Virus record (IMG/VR): IMGVR_UViG_3300048032_000344
Span: 1 to 62,355 of that record
Direction: 5' to 3' (one strand)
Origin: a virus
DNA length: 62,355 nt
Shown here: positions 32,602-41,675 of the stretch, in pieces
Position numbering within the stretch: the first letter of the stretch is position 1
Layout: every line of letters starts with the position of its first letter
Notes under the pieces: generated by a model
The model's database searches: none
Told to the model about the DNA's origin: nothing
Seen by the model: only the letters and a program-made list of their open reading frames with translations
Translations under genes and position numbers: made by a program

Positions 32602-33536
32602 TAGAAGCACCAGTTTTTGAAAAGGGATATCCGTCACATGAGGCAGTTAACAGAAAGCCAGCTATGAAACTAAGATATTCAGAAGCGTTCTATTCATTAC
32701 AGGGCGAAGGAAAATTCGTAGGGGTACCTAGTGTATTCTTACGAACCTTTGGTTGTAATTTACGTTGTCAAAATTTCGGACTAAATAAAGATAGAGAGAA
32801 ATCAAGGTATAATCCTGAGGTTGAACAACTTATTAAGGATGGGGTACATGAGACTGCAAAACGATTTGAAGACTTACCTATTATACACACAGGATGCGAC
32901 ACATATGCTAGTATCTATCCTGAGTTCAAGCATCTAGTTCACGATTCTACAATCGATGAAGTAGTAGAACATTTGCTATCTCTTACTCCACAGGGCAAAT
33001 GGACACAAGACGATGGACAAGACATTCATTTAATTTTAACAGGTGGCGAACCGTTGTTGGCGTGGCAACGACTATACGTTGAACTTTTTGAGCATCCACG
33101 AATGCAGGATTTAAAGAATGTTACATTTGAAACAAACACTACACAACATCTACATGACGATTTCTACAACTATCTCAACAACCACGACGACCTTACAGTC
33201 ACTTGGAGTTGCTCCCCAAAACTTAGTGTTTCAGGAGAACGTTGGGAAGATGCTATTAAACCTGATGTTGCTAGTGAGTACCAGTGTGTTACTGATAGCG
33301 ACATGTATCTCAAGTTTGTTGTCGCTAGCCAAGATGATTTTGCAGAAGTCGAAAAAGCTGTTAGTGCTTATCAAGATGCCGGGGTACAATGTCCAGTATA
33401 TCTTATGCCGCTGGGCGGACGCAGTGAAGAATATGCTCTCAACGTTAAAGACGTGGCGGAAGCCTGCATGGCGAGAGGATGGCGATTTACACCAAGACTA
33501 CACATTTCACTCTTCGGAAATGCCTGGGGAACTTAG
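32598..33536 (+). CDS. queE: QueE-like 7-carboxy-7-deazaguanine synthase with an expanded cluster motif
   Basis: A 312-residue radical SAM protein starting its core with AFYSLQGEGKFVGVPSVFLRTFGCNLRC, the QueE signature. C53 and C57 are present, but the third cysteine of CX3CX2C is replaced by F60; C100 in TGCDTYAS, which keeps the CDT of normal QueE, probably supplies it after a ~40-residue insertion. ILTGGEPLL binds SAM, and the C-terminus FTPRLHISLFGN resembles QueE ends. It should turn CPH4 into CDG. It overlaps folE by four bases. Confidence 0.85.
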   Translation: MIEAPVFEKGYPSHEAVNRKPAMKLRYSEAFYSLQGEGKFVGVPSVFLRTFGCNLRCQNFGLNKDREKSRYNPEVEQLIKDGVHETAKRFEDLPIIHTGCDTYASIYPEFKHLVHDSTIDEVVEHLLSLTPQGKWTQDDGQDIHLILTGGEPLLAWQRLYVELFEHPRMQDLKNVTFETNTTQHLHDDFYNYLNNHDDLTVTWSCSPKLSVSGERWEDAIKPDVASEYQCVTDSDMYLKFVVASQDDFAEVEKAVSAYQDAGVQCPVYLMPLGGRSEEYALNVKDVAEACMARGWRFTPRLHISLFGNAWGT

Positions 33537-33602
33537 GCAAAATGAACAACTACGTAGAGCTATGGAAGCTCCAATAGACTATGAAAAGATAAGGAAACGA
33601 TT

Positions 33603-33785
33603 GTGAAAGATCCAAAAGTAGCAAAATTAGTCAAGGAATTAGACGACCATATAAAGTCCATTAATAAATTGAATGTAGCTCTTCATAAACAAGGAGTCAC
33701 ATATCGTATTGAAGATGGACATAATGTTGAAACAGGCGCAAAGATTGTATCTATTCAATATCTTAGACAAACTATTGAATATTAA
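33603..33785 (+). CDS. Small hypothetical protein, 60 residues, GTG start
   Basis: GTG start with AAGGAAA upstream. A helical front (KLVKELDDHIKSINKLNVALHKQG) is followed by GAKIVSIQYLRQ, a stretch that resembles GAKIITIDRYM in the protein at 42054. It lies 14 bases before metK. No function recognised. Confidence 0.5.
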   Translation: MKDPKVAKLVKELDDHIKSINKLNVALHKQGVTYRIEDGHNVETGAKIVSIQYLRQTIEY

Positions 33786-33799
33786 TAAAGGAAACCACT

Positions 33800-34888
33800 A
33801 TGAATCAAAACTATATTTTTACGAGCGAAAGTGTTAGCGCAGGACATCCAGATAAGGTTGCAGACCAAATCAGTGATGCTCTAGTTGATGCCGGGTTCAA
33901 AGCAGGCGATGAAACGACTCGTGTTGCTGTCGAAACACTTGTAACTACCAATCATGTAACATTGGCGGGCGAAGTAAAAAACTTTAACGTAAGCAAAGAT
34001 GAAGTTAAAAAAATCGTGCGAAATAAAGTTAAAGAAATTGGTTATGAGCAAGAAGGGTTTCATTGGGATAATCTAAACATCTATAATGAACTACATGAAC
34101 AAAGTGCAGACATTGCACTTGGTACAGATGATTTTGGTGCAGGGGATCAAGGTATCATGTTTGGCTATGCATGTAATGACAACGATGCATACTTGCCAGC
34201 GCCTATTTACTATGCACATGAAGTTCTTAAAGAACTTAAAAGTCAAAGACAACATGTATTAGGCCCAGATGCTAAATCACAAGTAAGTGTGCAGTATGAT
34301 GGTGGGCGTGTACAGCGTATCGACCAAGTTGTTATTTCAACACAACACGGCGAAGGACAAGTAGAGCAAGCAAGAAATATTAGTAAACTTGCTGCAATGA
34401 ATGTATTAGGAGACTTAGTTGATGAAGATACTGTATGGCATCTTAATCCCACTGGTAATTTTGTTATTGGCGGGCCTGATGGTGACGCTGGTGTTACTGG
34501 ACGTAAGATTATCGTTGATACTTATGGGGGCTTTGCTCCCCACGGCGGCGGCGCTTTTAGTGGCAAGGATCCGACAAAAGTAGATCGCAGTGCTGCATAT
34601 ATGGCACGTTGGTTAGCAAAGAACGTAGTGGCAGATGAAATGGCAGACTGGTGCAATATTCAGTTATCATACGCTATTGGTGTTAAGCAACCAACAAGTA
34701 TCTATGTAGAATCCAATGGATACAGCAAGAGCATCGAAAAGTTTATTCGTGAGAATATCGATTTGAGTCCAAAAGGAATCATTGATCGTTTCGATATGTT
34801 TAATTTTTATAACTACAGTGAGAACTGTGTATATGGTCACTTCGGAGATAAAGATGTGTCATGGGAAAAGATTGGATGGGATCTATGA
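33800..34888 (+). CDS. metK: S-adenosylmethionine synthetase
   Basis: A 362-residue MetK: FTSESVSAGHPDKVADQISDALVD start, GAGDQGIMFGYA, the IGGPDGDAGVTGRKIIVDTYGG region and GGGAFSGKDPTKVDRSAAY. All three sections of the enzyme are present and the length is near normal. It makes SAM from methionine and ATP in the cytoplasm. A phage copy fits the high demand from seven radical SAM proteins and a DNA methyltransferase in this window. AAAGGA precedes the ATG; the rhodanese gene overlaps its stop. Confidence 0.97.
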   Translation: MNQNYIFTSESVSAGHPDKVADQISDALVDAGFKAGDETTRVAVETLVTTNHVTLAGEVKNFNVSKDEVKKIVRNKVKEIGYEQEGFHWDNLNIYNELHEQSADIALGTDDFGAGDQGIMFGYACNDNDAYLPAPIYYAHEVLKELKSQRQHVLGPDAKSQVSVQYDGGRVQRIDQVVISTQHGEGQVEQARNISKLAAMNVLGDLVDEDTVWHLNPTGNFVIGGPDGDAGVTGRKIIVDTYGGFAPHGGGAFSGKDPTKVDRSAAYMARWLAKNVVADEMADWCNIQLSYAIGVKQPTSIYVESNGYSKSIEKFIRENIDLSPKGIIDRFDMFNFYNYSENCVYGHFGDKDVSWEKIGWDL

Positions 34889-35226
34889 GTTTTTATAAAA
34901 CAAATGAAGAACAAGAAGTTATTTCAATTGATGAATTCGCTAACGAATGGTATGATAGAGAAGAATACATCTTTGTTGACATCAGAGAAGAAACCGAAAT
35001 AGCAGAACAAGGTAGTATTAAGAATGCATTCAATATTTCAATGTATGACATTCCAGAAAATATCGATATGGCGCCTACATACATTATATGTATTCTTGTA
35101 TGTGATAATGGCGCAAGGTCAGAACAGGTTGTAAAGTACTTAAAGAACAATGACTATAATAACATGTTTGCACTAGAAGGCGGTATTGGAAAATTGTTTG
35201 AAGCACTACCGGAAGTGAAGGGATAA
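34885..35226 (+). CDS. Rhodanese-domain protein
   Basis: A 113-residue single-domain rhodanese: FVDIREETEIAEQGSI, catalytic C73 in VCDNGARSEQV, and ALEGGI at the end of the fold. It starts inside the metK stop (ATGA). Rhodaneses move sulfane sulfur; with the Fe-S carriers and radical SAM enzymes it could supply sulfur for cluster building or repair. The active-site loop C-D-N-G-A-R fits CxxGxR. Confidence 0.8.
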   Translation: MSFYKTNEEQEVISIDEFANEWYDREEYIFVDIREETEIAEQGSIKNAFNISMYDIPENIDMAPTYIICILVCDNGARSEQVVKYLKNNDYNNMFALEGGIGKLFEALPEVKG

Positions 35227-35227
35227 T

Positions 35228-35695
35228 ATGATTAATATACTAAAACCAAAGACTTGGTTTATGACTGATGAAGAAATCAAGCGCAGCGAAGCAAGACAGA
35301 TCGAAAATGAAACAAAAATGGAAATGCGTTTCTCTGAAATTGATTTAGAATTTGGTCGCATTACTCAAGACGAACATGATAAAAAAGTAGCAACCTTAAG
35401 TGGTGATCCGTATGTGAAAGTTCTTAATATCGATTTAGATGAAAATGCGCCAGGCGCTGGGTTCTTTGAATTAGATTTCAATGAACATTTTGTAGAGTAT
35501 CTAGCTAATAGTGGGTACGAAGGAGTAGAACCAGATGAAATCGTAGACAACTGGTTCAACGACTTGTGTAAAAACATTGTATTAAATGACTTAGAAGATG
35601 AAACAGGTGATCCGCGTAGCTTTGATGTAACAAGCAAAGAAGGTTTAATCATCAATCGTCTAAAAACTAACGATAACACCGCAGAATATTCTTGA
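35228..35695 (+). CDS. Hypothetical acidic protein
   Basis: A 155-residue acidic protein in the metK operon, one base after the rhodanese stop. It has a helical charged N-terminus (MTDEEIKRSEARQIENETKMEMRF) and a globular middle (YVKVLNIDLDENAPGAGFFELDFNEHFVEYL). No family recognised. Confidence 0.55.
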   Translation: MINILKPKTWFMTDEEIKRSEARQIENETKMEMRFSEIDLEFGRITQDEHDKKVATLSGDPYVKVLNIDLDENAPGAGFFELDFNEHFVEYLANSGYEGVEPDEIVDNWFNDLCKNIVLNDLEDETGDPRSFDVTSKEGLIINRLKTNDNTAEYS

Positions 35696-35720
35696 CATAA
35701 TGTTCGTTCCGTGTTACATT
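35692..35720 (+). promoter_or_regulatory. Sigma70-type promoter of the exonuclease gene
   Basis: TTGACA at 35692-35697, 17-bp spacer, TACATT at 35715-35720. Confidence 0.7.
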
Positions 35721-35752
35721 AAATTCGATAAAGTTAAATAAAGGTTACATTA

Positions 35753-36754
35753 ATGGCTACATTCATTCTAGTTGATAGTTTCAACATGTATCATCGTGCT
35801 AAACACGTTGCGATGCGTGGCGCAGATATTGATATGAAAATCGGTATGGCATTTCACATTATGATGAACAGTGTTAAAATGTGTTATCAAAAGTTCAACG
35901 CAGACCACGCAGTGTTTTGCCTTGAGGGACGTTCATGGCGTAAAGACTTTTATACTCCATATAAAGCACAGCGTAAAGTAGCACAACAAGCTAAGTCTAT
36001 GCGTGAACAAGAAGAAGATGCAATCATGTTTGGTGCATACGATGATCTTGTTACATTCTTGCGTGAAAAGACTAACGTGACAATGCTACGCCATCAAGAG
36101 GCAGAAGCAGATGATATGATTGCTCTATTCATTGCATCACATCCCGATGATCATCATATCATTGTAAGTAGCGATAGTGACTATCAGCAACTTATCTGCG
36201 ATAACGTAACTATCTATGATGGGGTTCAGAACCGTATCATTACTAAAGATGGCTTCTTTAAAGATGATAAGAACATGACTCCAATCAAAGACAAAAAGAC
36301 TAAAGAAGTGATGGGTGCTCCCGATCCTGAATGGTTATTGTTTGAGAAGTGTATCCGTGGAGATACAAGTGATAACATCTTTAGTGCATATCCTGGTTGT
36401 CGTAAGAAAGGCACTAAGAATAAAGTAGGCATGATTGAAGCATTTGAAGATCGTGATACAGGCGGGTTTAGTTGGAATAACTTTATGCTACAGCGTTGGA
36501 CAGATCACAATGGAGAAGAGCATGTAGTTCGTGATATGTATGAGCGTAATAAGACACTAATTGACTTGACTGAACAGCCTACAGACTTGAAAGTAAAGTT
36601 CATTGAAACTATTGCAGAAGAAAGTACGCCGAAGCGTGTTAATGGCGTTGGACTTAACTTCCTTAAGTGGTGTGGGATATGGGATTTACAGAACTTAGCT
36701 AAAGCACCAGATGAAATGGCAGCTATTCTCAATAAGGCATACCCACATGCTTAA
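35753..36754 (+). CDS. rnh: 5'-3' exonuclease/RNase H (T4 Rnh type)
   Basis: A 333-residue PIN/FEN-fold nuclease: D8 in ILVDSFNMYHR, EAEADDMIALF with the first metal site cluster, VSSDSDYQQL, and IRGDTSDNI for the second site, then a helix-hairpin-helix-like region GVGLNFLKW. T4 RNase H removes RNA primers on the lagging strand. It has its own promoter and overlaps the phosphatase gene by eight bases. Confidence 0.88.
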   Translation: MATFILVDSFNMYHRAKHVAMRGADIDMKIGMAFHIMMNSVKMCYQKFNADHAVFCLEGRSWRKDFYTPYKAQRKVAQQAKSMREQEEDAIMFGAYDDLVTFLREKTNVTMLRHQEAEADDMIALFIASHPDDHHIIVSSDSDYQQLICDNVTIYDGVQNRIITKDGFFKDDKNMTPIKDKKTKEVMGAPDPEWLLFEKCIRGDTSDNIFSAYPGCRKKGTKNKVGMIEAFEDRDTGGFSWNNFMLQRWTDHNGEEHVVRDMYERNKTLIDLTEQPTDLKVKFIETIAEESTPKRVNGVGLNFLKWCGIWDLQNLAKAPDEMAAILNKAYPHA

Positions 36755-37463
36755 ATATATCTTTGATGTAGATGGTACACTGACACCAAGTAGATGTGCG
36801 ATTGATCCAAAGTTTCTAAGATTTATGTTAAGATTTGTAAAAGATAATCCTGTATACTTAGCAACAGGTAGTGATGCACCAAAGACTATTGAGCAAATAG
36901 GAAAAGGATTATTTAATTCTGTAGCACGTTCTTATAACTGCAATGGCAACTCTGTATGGGAGAAAGGTGTAAACGTACATAATAATCCATGGAAGATAAA
37001 AGTACCAGCGCATAAAACATTAAGATACTGGTTAGATAACACACAATTTCCACATCTTACTGGTACTCATATTGAAGAACGTCCAGGTATGGTTAACTTC
37101 TCAATCGTAGGACGGGGTGCCAATACTGAACAACGTGCAGAGTATGTAAAGTGGGATAAAGAATACAATGAACGTGAAAACATGGCATTGTATATCAATT
37201 ATAACGATGATGAATTTAAGGATGTAACTGCAACTGTAGGAGGCGAGACTGGCATTGACATTGCTCCTACTGGATCAGACAAGAGCCAAATACTTAAAGA
37301 TTTTACAAAGTCCGATATAGTTATATTCTTCGGTGATGCTATCTTTGATGGCGGAAATGATTATACACTAGCACAAGCAATTAAGAAAAAAGGTGTAGGT
37401 AGAGTCCATAAAGTATCTGATTGGGAAGAAACTTACAAAATATTGACCGATGTATACAGTTGA
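36747..37463 (+). CDS. Phosphomannomutase-like HAD phosphatase
   Basis: A 238-residue HAD protein closest in pattern to eukaryotic-type phosphomannomutase: nucleophile D in YIFDVDGTLTPSR, ATGSD, EERPGMVNFSIVGRGAN, GIDIAPTGSDKSQIL and FFGDAIFDGGNDYTLA. The start at 36747 overlaps the exonuclease stop. It may act on a sugar phosphate for the nearby glycosyltransferase pathway or as a general phosphatase. Confidence 0.75.
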   Translation: MLKYIFDVDGTLTPSRCAIDPKFLRFMLRFVKDNPVYLATGSDAPKTIEQIGKGLFNSVARSYNCNGNSVWEKGVNVHNNPWKIKVPAHKTLRYWLDNTQFPHLTGTHIEERPGMVNFSIVGRGANTEQRAEYVKWDKEYNERENMALYINYNDDEFKDVTATVGGETGIDIAPTGSDKSQILKDFTKSDIVIFFGDAIFDGGNDYTLAQAIKKKGVGRVHKVSDWEETYKILTDVYS

Positions 37464-37944
37464 AATTGTAAAAGATAGATTTTGGATTGTAGAAGACGCA
37501 GGAATAAAACTTGGTCTTATCCGTAAGACCCAGTCTTCTGACTTTGAAGTTATCATGCAGGATGCTCTAGCTATAGAAACTCTACCATTCGATGCTCTTA
37601 CTTCAAAGTACGGAAGTAAAATTCTTGAATCTAAGCAAGTAAAGAAAATAGAAAGTGTAGAGTACGGAAAAGACTTAGATGATGTAGATGGAGTTCCTAT
37701 CAAACATCACGGCCATAATAAGCAATGGATACAAATATCTGATAAGTCAGTACCAGTATATACTAAAACTGAAAATTCAAAGGTGATGTATGCTGCTGGT
37801 TATTACGGGTTAAAGTTCCCTGGAGCTGGATGGAAGAACGTATATTGTGTTAAAGCAGAAACATTGAACAACTATGAGTTTATTGGTCCATTCAATTCTA
37901 AAACACAATTAGAAGCAGAGATACATCGTAATAATGTACAGTAA
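37450..37944 (+). CDS. Conserved phage-type hypothetical protein
   Basis: A 164-residue protein overlapping the phosphatase gene by 14 bases. The end (YGLKFPGAGWKNVYCVKAETLNNYEFIGPFNSKTQLE) looks like a compact alpha/beta domain; the first residues MYTVE recur in the small ORF at 43754. No function recognised. Confidence 0.55.
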   Translation: MYTVEIVKDRFWIVEDAGIKLGLIRKTQSSDFEVIMQDALAIETLPFDALTSKYGSKILESKQVKKIESVEYGKDLDDVDGVPIKHHGHNKQWIQISDKSVPVYTKTENSKVMYAAGYYGLKFPGAGWKNVYCVKAETLNNYEFIGPFNSKTQLEAEIHRNNVQ

Positions 37945-38119
37945 TATAAAAAAATTCATAGCAATTGTCAATCGTGCATCATTAAAAGATGAAAAGCATG
38001 TGCGTATGACGACCGCTGACGCGACTAAACTGAATACTGAGATTAGTTTATTGTTGCTAGAACTAAAAGAACATGAGCGGCCTGCTCGTATAACAACATT
38101 AGACGGAGGAAAATTCTAA
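37934..38119 (+). CDS. Small hypothetical protein, 61 residues
   Basis: A helical basic protein (NIKKFIAIVNRASLKDEKH, ATKLNTEISLLLLELKEHE) in a chain of overlapping genes: it overlaps its neighbours by 11 bases upstream and one downstream. No family recognised. Confidence 0.5.
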   Translation: MYSNIKKFIAIVNRASLKDEKHVRMTTADATKLNTEISLLLLELKEHERPARITTLDGGKF

Positions 38120-38439
38120 TGCCAGATTTTAACGCAGTAATGATTATTGGACACTTTGTAGTAAGTGTATTCAATGTACCACTAGGACAACCATTGTATC
38201 AGTTCGTACCATTTCCAAATATGGAAATCTGTCAGGAACACGTACAATATCAAGTTACACCACAAACAGGACATCAAATGAGTCTTGAATATAAAATGTA
38301 CAAAAATGCACAGTGTGTAACACGCGAAGAGTTTGAAGCGCAGATGAATGCTCAGAGACAACAGCAAGCTCCTGTTGCTCCACAAGATACGTTGCCTGAT
38401 ACAACTCCAATCATTCCAAAAGGCTGGGAGCAGAAGTAA
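38119..38439 (+). CDS. Hypothetical protein, 106 residues
   Basis: The hydrophobic start (MPDFNAVMIIGHFVVSVFNVPLGQPLYQF) may be a membrane or export segment; two cysteines (C38 and C67) lie in the folded part and could form a disulfide. A proline/glutamine-rich tail follows. It precedes, after a late box, the membrane protease and transporter genes. Confidence 0.5.
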   Translation: MPDFNAVMIIGHFVVSVFNVPLGQPLYQFVPFPNMEICQEHVQYQVTPQTGHQMSLEYKMYKNAQCVTREEFEAQMNAQRQQQAPVAPQDTLPDTTPIIPKGWEQK

Positions 38440-38441
38440 AA

Positions 38442-38449
38442 GATAAATA
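38442..38449 (+). promoter_or_regulatory. Late promoter box (GATAAATA)
   Basis: NATAAATA box 34 bases before the protease gene; TTTAGGAAA ribosome site follows. Confidence 0.55.
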
Positions 38450-38483
38450 CTAGGTAATAATAAATTATTTAGGAAACTAGTAC

Positions 38484-39347
38484 ATGTCATTTTTAAAAAA
38501 AGCAGTAAACTTTATCACAGACGTAATTAAATCAACATGGATTTATACAAAACTAGAATACATCATCAAACGACCACTCTTATTAATTCTAGTACTACTA
38601 GTCTTGGGACTTTCTTATAATCAGGGAAATATATATTATGAGCAATATGCTGCAGAATACAAGCGTTTAAATTCTGAAAAGGAAAAAGATGCAGATGATA
38701 CGTCTGATAATCTGGTATTCAAAAAAGTAGACGACTTTTTATATACATTGACAGGTTCAGTTGGAGAAGGCGACTGTGATAGAATTTCACCGTTGATGCC
38801 TTCAGATTTTACTCTTATTTTAGAAAGCCCAGGCGGCAATCTAGCAGAAGGATCGTGTCTTGCGGCTCACATTAAATTAAGAAATGTTGTTACTGTTGTT
38901 CGTAATACTCCAGTAATGAACGCAGAAGGCAAAATAATCTATGCGCCAGGCGAAGTAGGTGCAGAGTTAGAAATTGATCACCTAAAGGATAAAGTAGTAT
39001 GTGCATCAGCATGTGGTTTATTATTCTTAGGTGGCGATAGACGATATCTTATTGGAGATGTTTGGTTCGGTATTCACGGTCCAGGTACTCCAGCAGAATT
39101 TATCGGCAGAATGAATCCAATGCAAGCTGAATCCGGTGCATACCGCACTGCTTCTAACTTGTTAGGATTACTAGAGCAACTGGGCGTTGAAGATCCGGAA
39201 GTTCGTAAACTATTTGTTCAGATACCAAATCAAACAATGTATTGGTTAAAGCCAAGAGACTTTGAGATTAAACCAAATCTTATTAAACTAGCTACTAACT
39301 ATGTAGATTTTTGGGATCTAACAACAGCGACATTGGATCCAATCTAA
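38484..39347 (+). CDS. Membrane-anchored ClpP-fold serine protease-like protein
   Basis: A 287-residue protein with one membrane helix (~30-45) followed by an outside domain of the ClpP/SppA/crotonase fold: LILESPGGNLAEGSCLAAHIK (oxyanion GG), the likely nucleophile S175 in VVCASACGLLFLGG, and H198 in WFGIHGP. C173 and C177 around the serine are typical of a bacterial periplasmic subgroup. It may cut a periplasmic peptide or membrane protein. It lies 24 bases before the SbmA-like transporter, implying a joint function. Confidence 0.72.
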   Translation: MSFLKKAVNFITDVIKSTWIYTKLEYIIKRPLLLILVLLVLGLSYNQGNIYYEQYAAEYKRLNSEKEKDADDTSDNLVFKKVDDFLYTLTGSVGEGDCDRISPLMPSDFTLILESPGGNLAEGSCLAAHIKLRNVVTVVRNTPVMNAEGKIIYAPGEVGAELEIDHLKDKVVCASACGLLFLGGDRRYLIGDVWFGIHGPGTPAEFIGRMNPMQAESGAYRTASNLLGLLEQLGVEDPEVRKLFVQIPNQTMYWLKPRDFEIKPNLIKLATNYVDFWDLTTATLDPI

Positions 39348-39371
39348 GTCGCTCTAACGGAGGACTAAAAT

Positions 39372-40412
39372 ATGCTAAAGAGTTTCTTTGCAACGTCCGA
39401 CCGCGCTTTATATGCTTGGCTAATGCTTGCTTGGCTACTATTCATCGGTTGGTATAACGTACAAATTCTCGTATACTACAACGCATGGAACCGAGAGTTC
39501 TATGACGCAATCCAAACACTACAAGAAGAAAGATTTTGGCAACTGTTCTGGAGTTTTGATCTAGCACGGTTCATTGATTTTTTAACTTTTAATATGGATG
39601 AAACAACAACAGTTCCAAGTTTCTTAGAAATCTTGCTTATCTATGTGCCAATGGCAACGTATGCAACATGGCAAACACAGCGTTACACATTTGCTTGGCG
39701 TGAAGCCAATACATTCTACTATCTACGCAGATGGGAAACATCGACTGCAAAGATTGAAGGTGGTTCACAGCGTATCCAAGAAGACTTAATGATTTTCGGT
39801 AAGACACTGCAATCTCTATTCACTGGCTTTGTAAACAAGATTTTCATTCTTGCTGCATTTATCCCAGTATTATGGACACTAAGTGAAGGTCTACCTATCT
39901 GGAACGGTCAAATCATTCCTGGCTTCCTAGTATGGGCTGCACTAACTATGAGTATCGGTGGCACACTATTGTCATTTTTACTAGGTATTAAACTACCAGG
40001 ACTAGAATATAGAAATCAAGTTGTTGAAGCTAAGTTTCGTAAGAAGCTAGTATATTCAGAAGATGATTTCAGTGAACGTCTAACCGCAGACTTGTTCCCA
40101 ATGTTTGCATCAGTTAAGCGCAACTACTATCGTCTATTCAACTACTACATGGGCTTTGGTGTATGGCAAACAGGCTTCTCACTACTAGCAGGTAACGTTG
40201 CTATCATCGTACTAGCACCAAGTTACTTCGCACAGTTGATTACATTCGGTGTTCTTATTCAGGTGCTTAATGCATTTGGTCGAGTAGAGGGTGCTTTGAC
40301 ATTCTTTATCGATAGATGGACAACAATTGTTGACTTTCAGTCAGTTATCAAACGTTTGAATGAATTCAATCGTGTACTTGATGATGCTGAAAAAGAAGCA
40401 GAAGCAGCGTAA
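39372..40412 (+). CDS. SbmA/BacA-family peptide transporter
   Basis: A 346-residue inner-membrane protein with the SbmA/BacA pattern: an N-terminal W-rich helix, RFYDAIQ-like segment (NREFYDAIQTL), and the signature AKIEGGSQRIQEDLMIFGKTL, then helices at ~160-182, ~195-217 and ~265-290. Family members are proton-driven dimers importing peptides, bleomycin or B12-like compounds. It is slightly shorter than SbmA (~400). A phage copy may import a peptide, or its cargo may come from the adjacent protease or radical SAM gene. Confidence 0.82.
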   Translation: MLKSFFATSDRALYAWLMLAWLLFIGWYNVQILVYYNAWNREFYDAIQTLQEERFWQLFWSFDLARFIDFLTFNMDETTTVPSFLEILLIYVPMATYATWQTQRYTFAWREANTFYYLRRWETSTAKIEGGSQRIQEDLMIFGKTLQSLFTGFVNKIFILAAFIPVLWTLSEGLPIWNGQIIPGFLVWAALTMSIGGTLLSFLLGIKLPGLEYRNQVVEAKFRKKLVYSEDDFSERLTADLFPMFASVKRNYYRLFNYYMGFGVWQTGFSLLAGNVAIIVLAPSYFAQLITFGVLIQVLNAFGRVEGALTFFIDRWTTIVDFQSVIKRLNEFNRVLDDAEKEAEAA

Positions 40413-40417
40413 AATAG

Positions 40418-40443
40418 ATTGGACGGCTACTTAGTCGTCCAAT
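40418..40443. terminator. Bidirectional terminator between convergent genes
   Basis: ATTGGACG (40418-40425) pairs with CGTCCAAT (40436-40443), with an inner CTA/TAG pairing. Short T-rich stretches lie on both sides. The stop codon of the minus-strand radical SAM gene is inside the hairpin. Confidence 0.65.
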
Positions 40444-41647
40444 ATTCTTCCCACTCTGGGAAGTAATCAAATACACGCTTTCCAAAGATTTCATCTAATC
40501 TATCAGTGTATCTACAAAAATTATCCCATTCATCTTGATTTCGTTCTTTCGCAGATAGCATCGCTACTGTGAAATCTCCTACCTCATGAGCTGCATGTAG
40601 TTCATCATCTGGTAGTGTTGCTACAAAATCATTCCATTCTTGCAAATATCTGTCTTTTAATTCTTGTGGTAAGTTAATTGGGTTTAACATATCAGGTCGT
40701 AATACTTCACACATACTGTATTTGTTAGGGGTCGAGAACGTCTTGAAGTCATTGTATATTTCAATTAAACGTGCGCTTTGCATATTAGATACTGTAATTA
40801 CAGGGTTAATAGATGCTTGCGGTAGTCCTTCTTTAAGAGATAGAATGTTCTTAATAACTCTATCCCAATCACCGCCTTCTCTAAAGTAATTATAAAAAGA
40901 TGCAGAACCATCGATACTGAACTTTAGACTAATACTATTGTATGGTTTCAGAATATCAATAACATCATACCCTTTCCACTTGCCTGCAATAGAACCGTTA
41001 CTAGTTGTAATAAGATTAATCTTATGTGCATGAGGTGCAAACTTAATTAAACATTCATAAAATTCACGTTGAAAGAAAGGTTCACCACCGGTGATTTCTA
41101 GTTCTAAGAATTCTCCATCATCTAATTTTTCAATATATGGGATCATTGTATCTAAATCTAAGAACTGTGCATAACTCGTATCATGCTCTAAATGATTTAT
41201 ATCAAATGTTTTTAAATCAGGATTATTACGTACAGTCTTTGTCCACAATGTACTGTATTCTGCACTACAATGTCTACATGCATAATTGCATACATTACTA
41301 AATCTAAACTCTACACGATGTAGCTTGTTCATCTTACCAGTAACTGAATCAACATTATCTATATACCAAGTATCTGGTTTATCGCTTAACTTAATACGAT
41401 TACGATAACTAGTCGCGCCTTTGTCCTCCATGTGCTTACAGTCATTGCATTGTGGTAATGGCCACTCACCATTACGCAACATTAATCGTTGTCTGTTAAG
41501 TTCTGGATCATTCATTACATCTTCAAACGTTTTATGTTTCTCATACGTGCCTTCAACAGCACGATAGCACATGTCAGTTCTGTTATGTTTAAAATTTAAC
41601 CCTGCCATACCCATATGACATGACAATGGTTCTTTTTTCTGCGACAT
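40427..41647 (-). CDS. Radical SAM protein (twitch type)
   Basis: A 406-residue radical SAM enzyme: C120, C124 and C127 in SNVCNYACRHCSAEYS, and ITGGEPFF. An N-terminal region (C10, C27, C67 and C70, with the pattern GEWPLPQCNDCKHMEDKGATSYR) recurs in the proteins at 42436 and 59899 and probably holds auxiliary cluster ligands. GAGGTG lies before the ATG, and a minus-strand TATAAATA box supports late expression. It converges on the SbmA-like gene. Substrate unknown, perhaps a peptide. Confidence 0.85.
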   Translation of the reverse strand: MSQKKEPLSCHMGMAGLNFKHNRTDMCYRAVEGTYEKHKTFEDVMNDPELNRQRLMLRNGEWPLPQCNDCKHMEDKGATSYRNRIKLSDKPDTWYIDNVDSVTGKMNKLHRVEFRFSNVCNYACRHCSAEYSTLWTKTVRNNPDLKTFDINHLEHDTSYAQFLDLDTMIPYIEKLDDGEFLELEITGGEPFFQREFYECLIKFAPHAHKINLITTSNGSIAGKWKGYDVIDILKPYNSISLKFSIDGSASFYNYFREGGDWDRVIKNILSLKEGLPQASINPVITVSNMQSARLIEIYNDFKTFSTPNKYSMCEVLRPDMLNPINLPQELKDRYLQEWNDFVATLPDDELHAAHEVGDFTVAMLSAKERNQDEWDNFCRYTDRLDEIFGKRVFDYFPEWEEYWTTK

Positions 41648-41675
41648 TAATACACCTCATTTATGTTCTTATATG

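Noticed and set aside
33118-33606. 162-codon frame overlapping queE
   Set aside because: It is out of frame with a clear QueE protein, low in complexity, and has no start signal.
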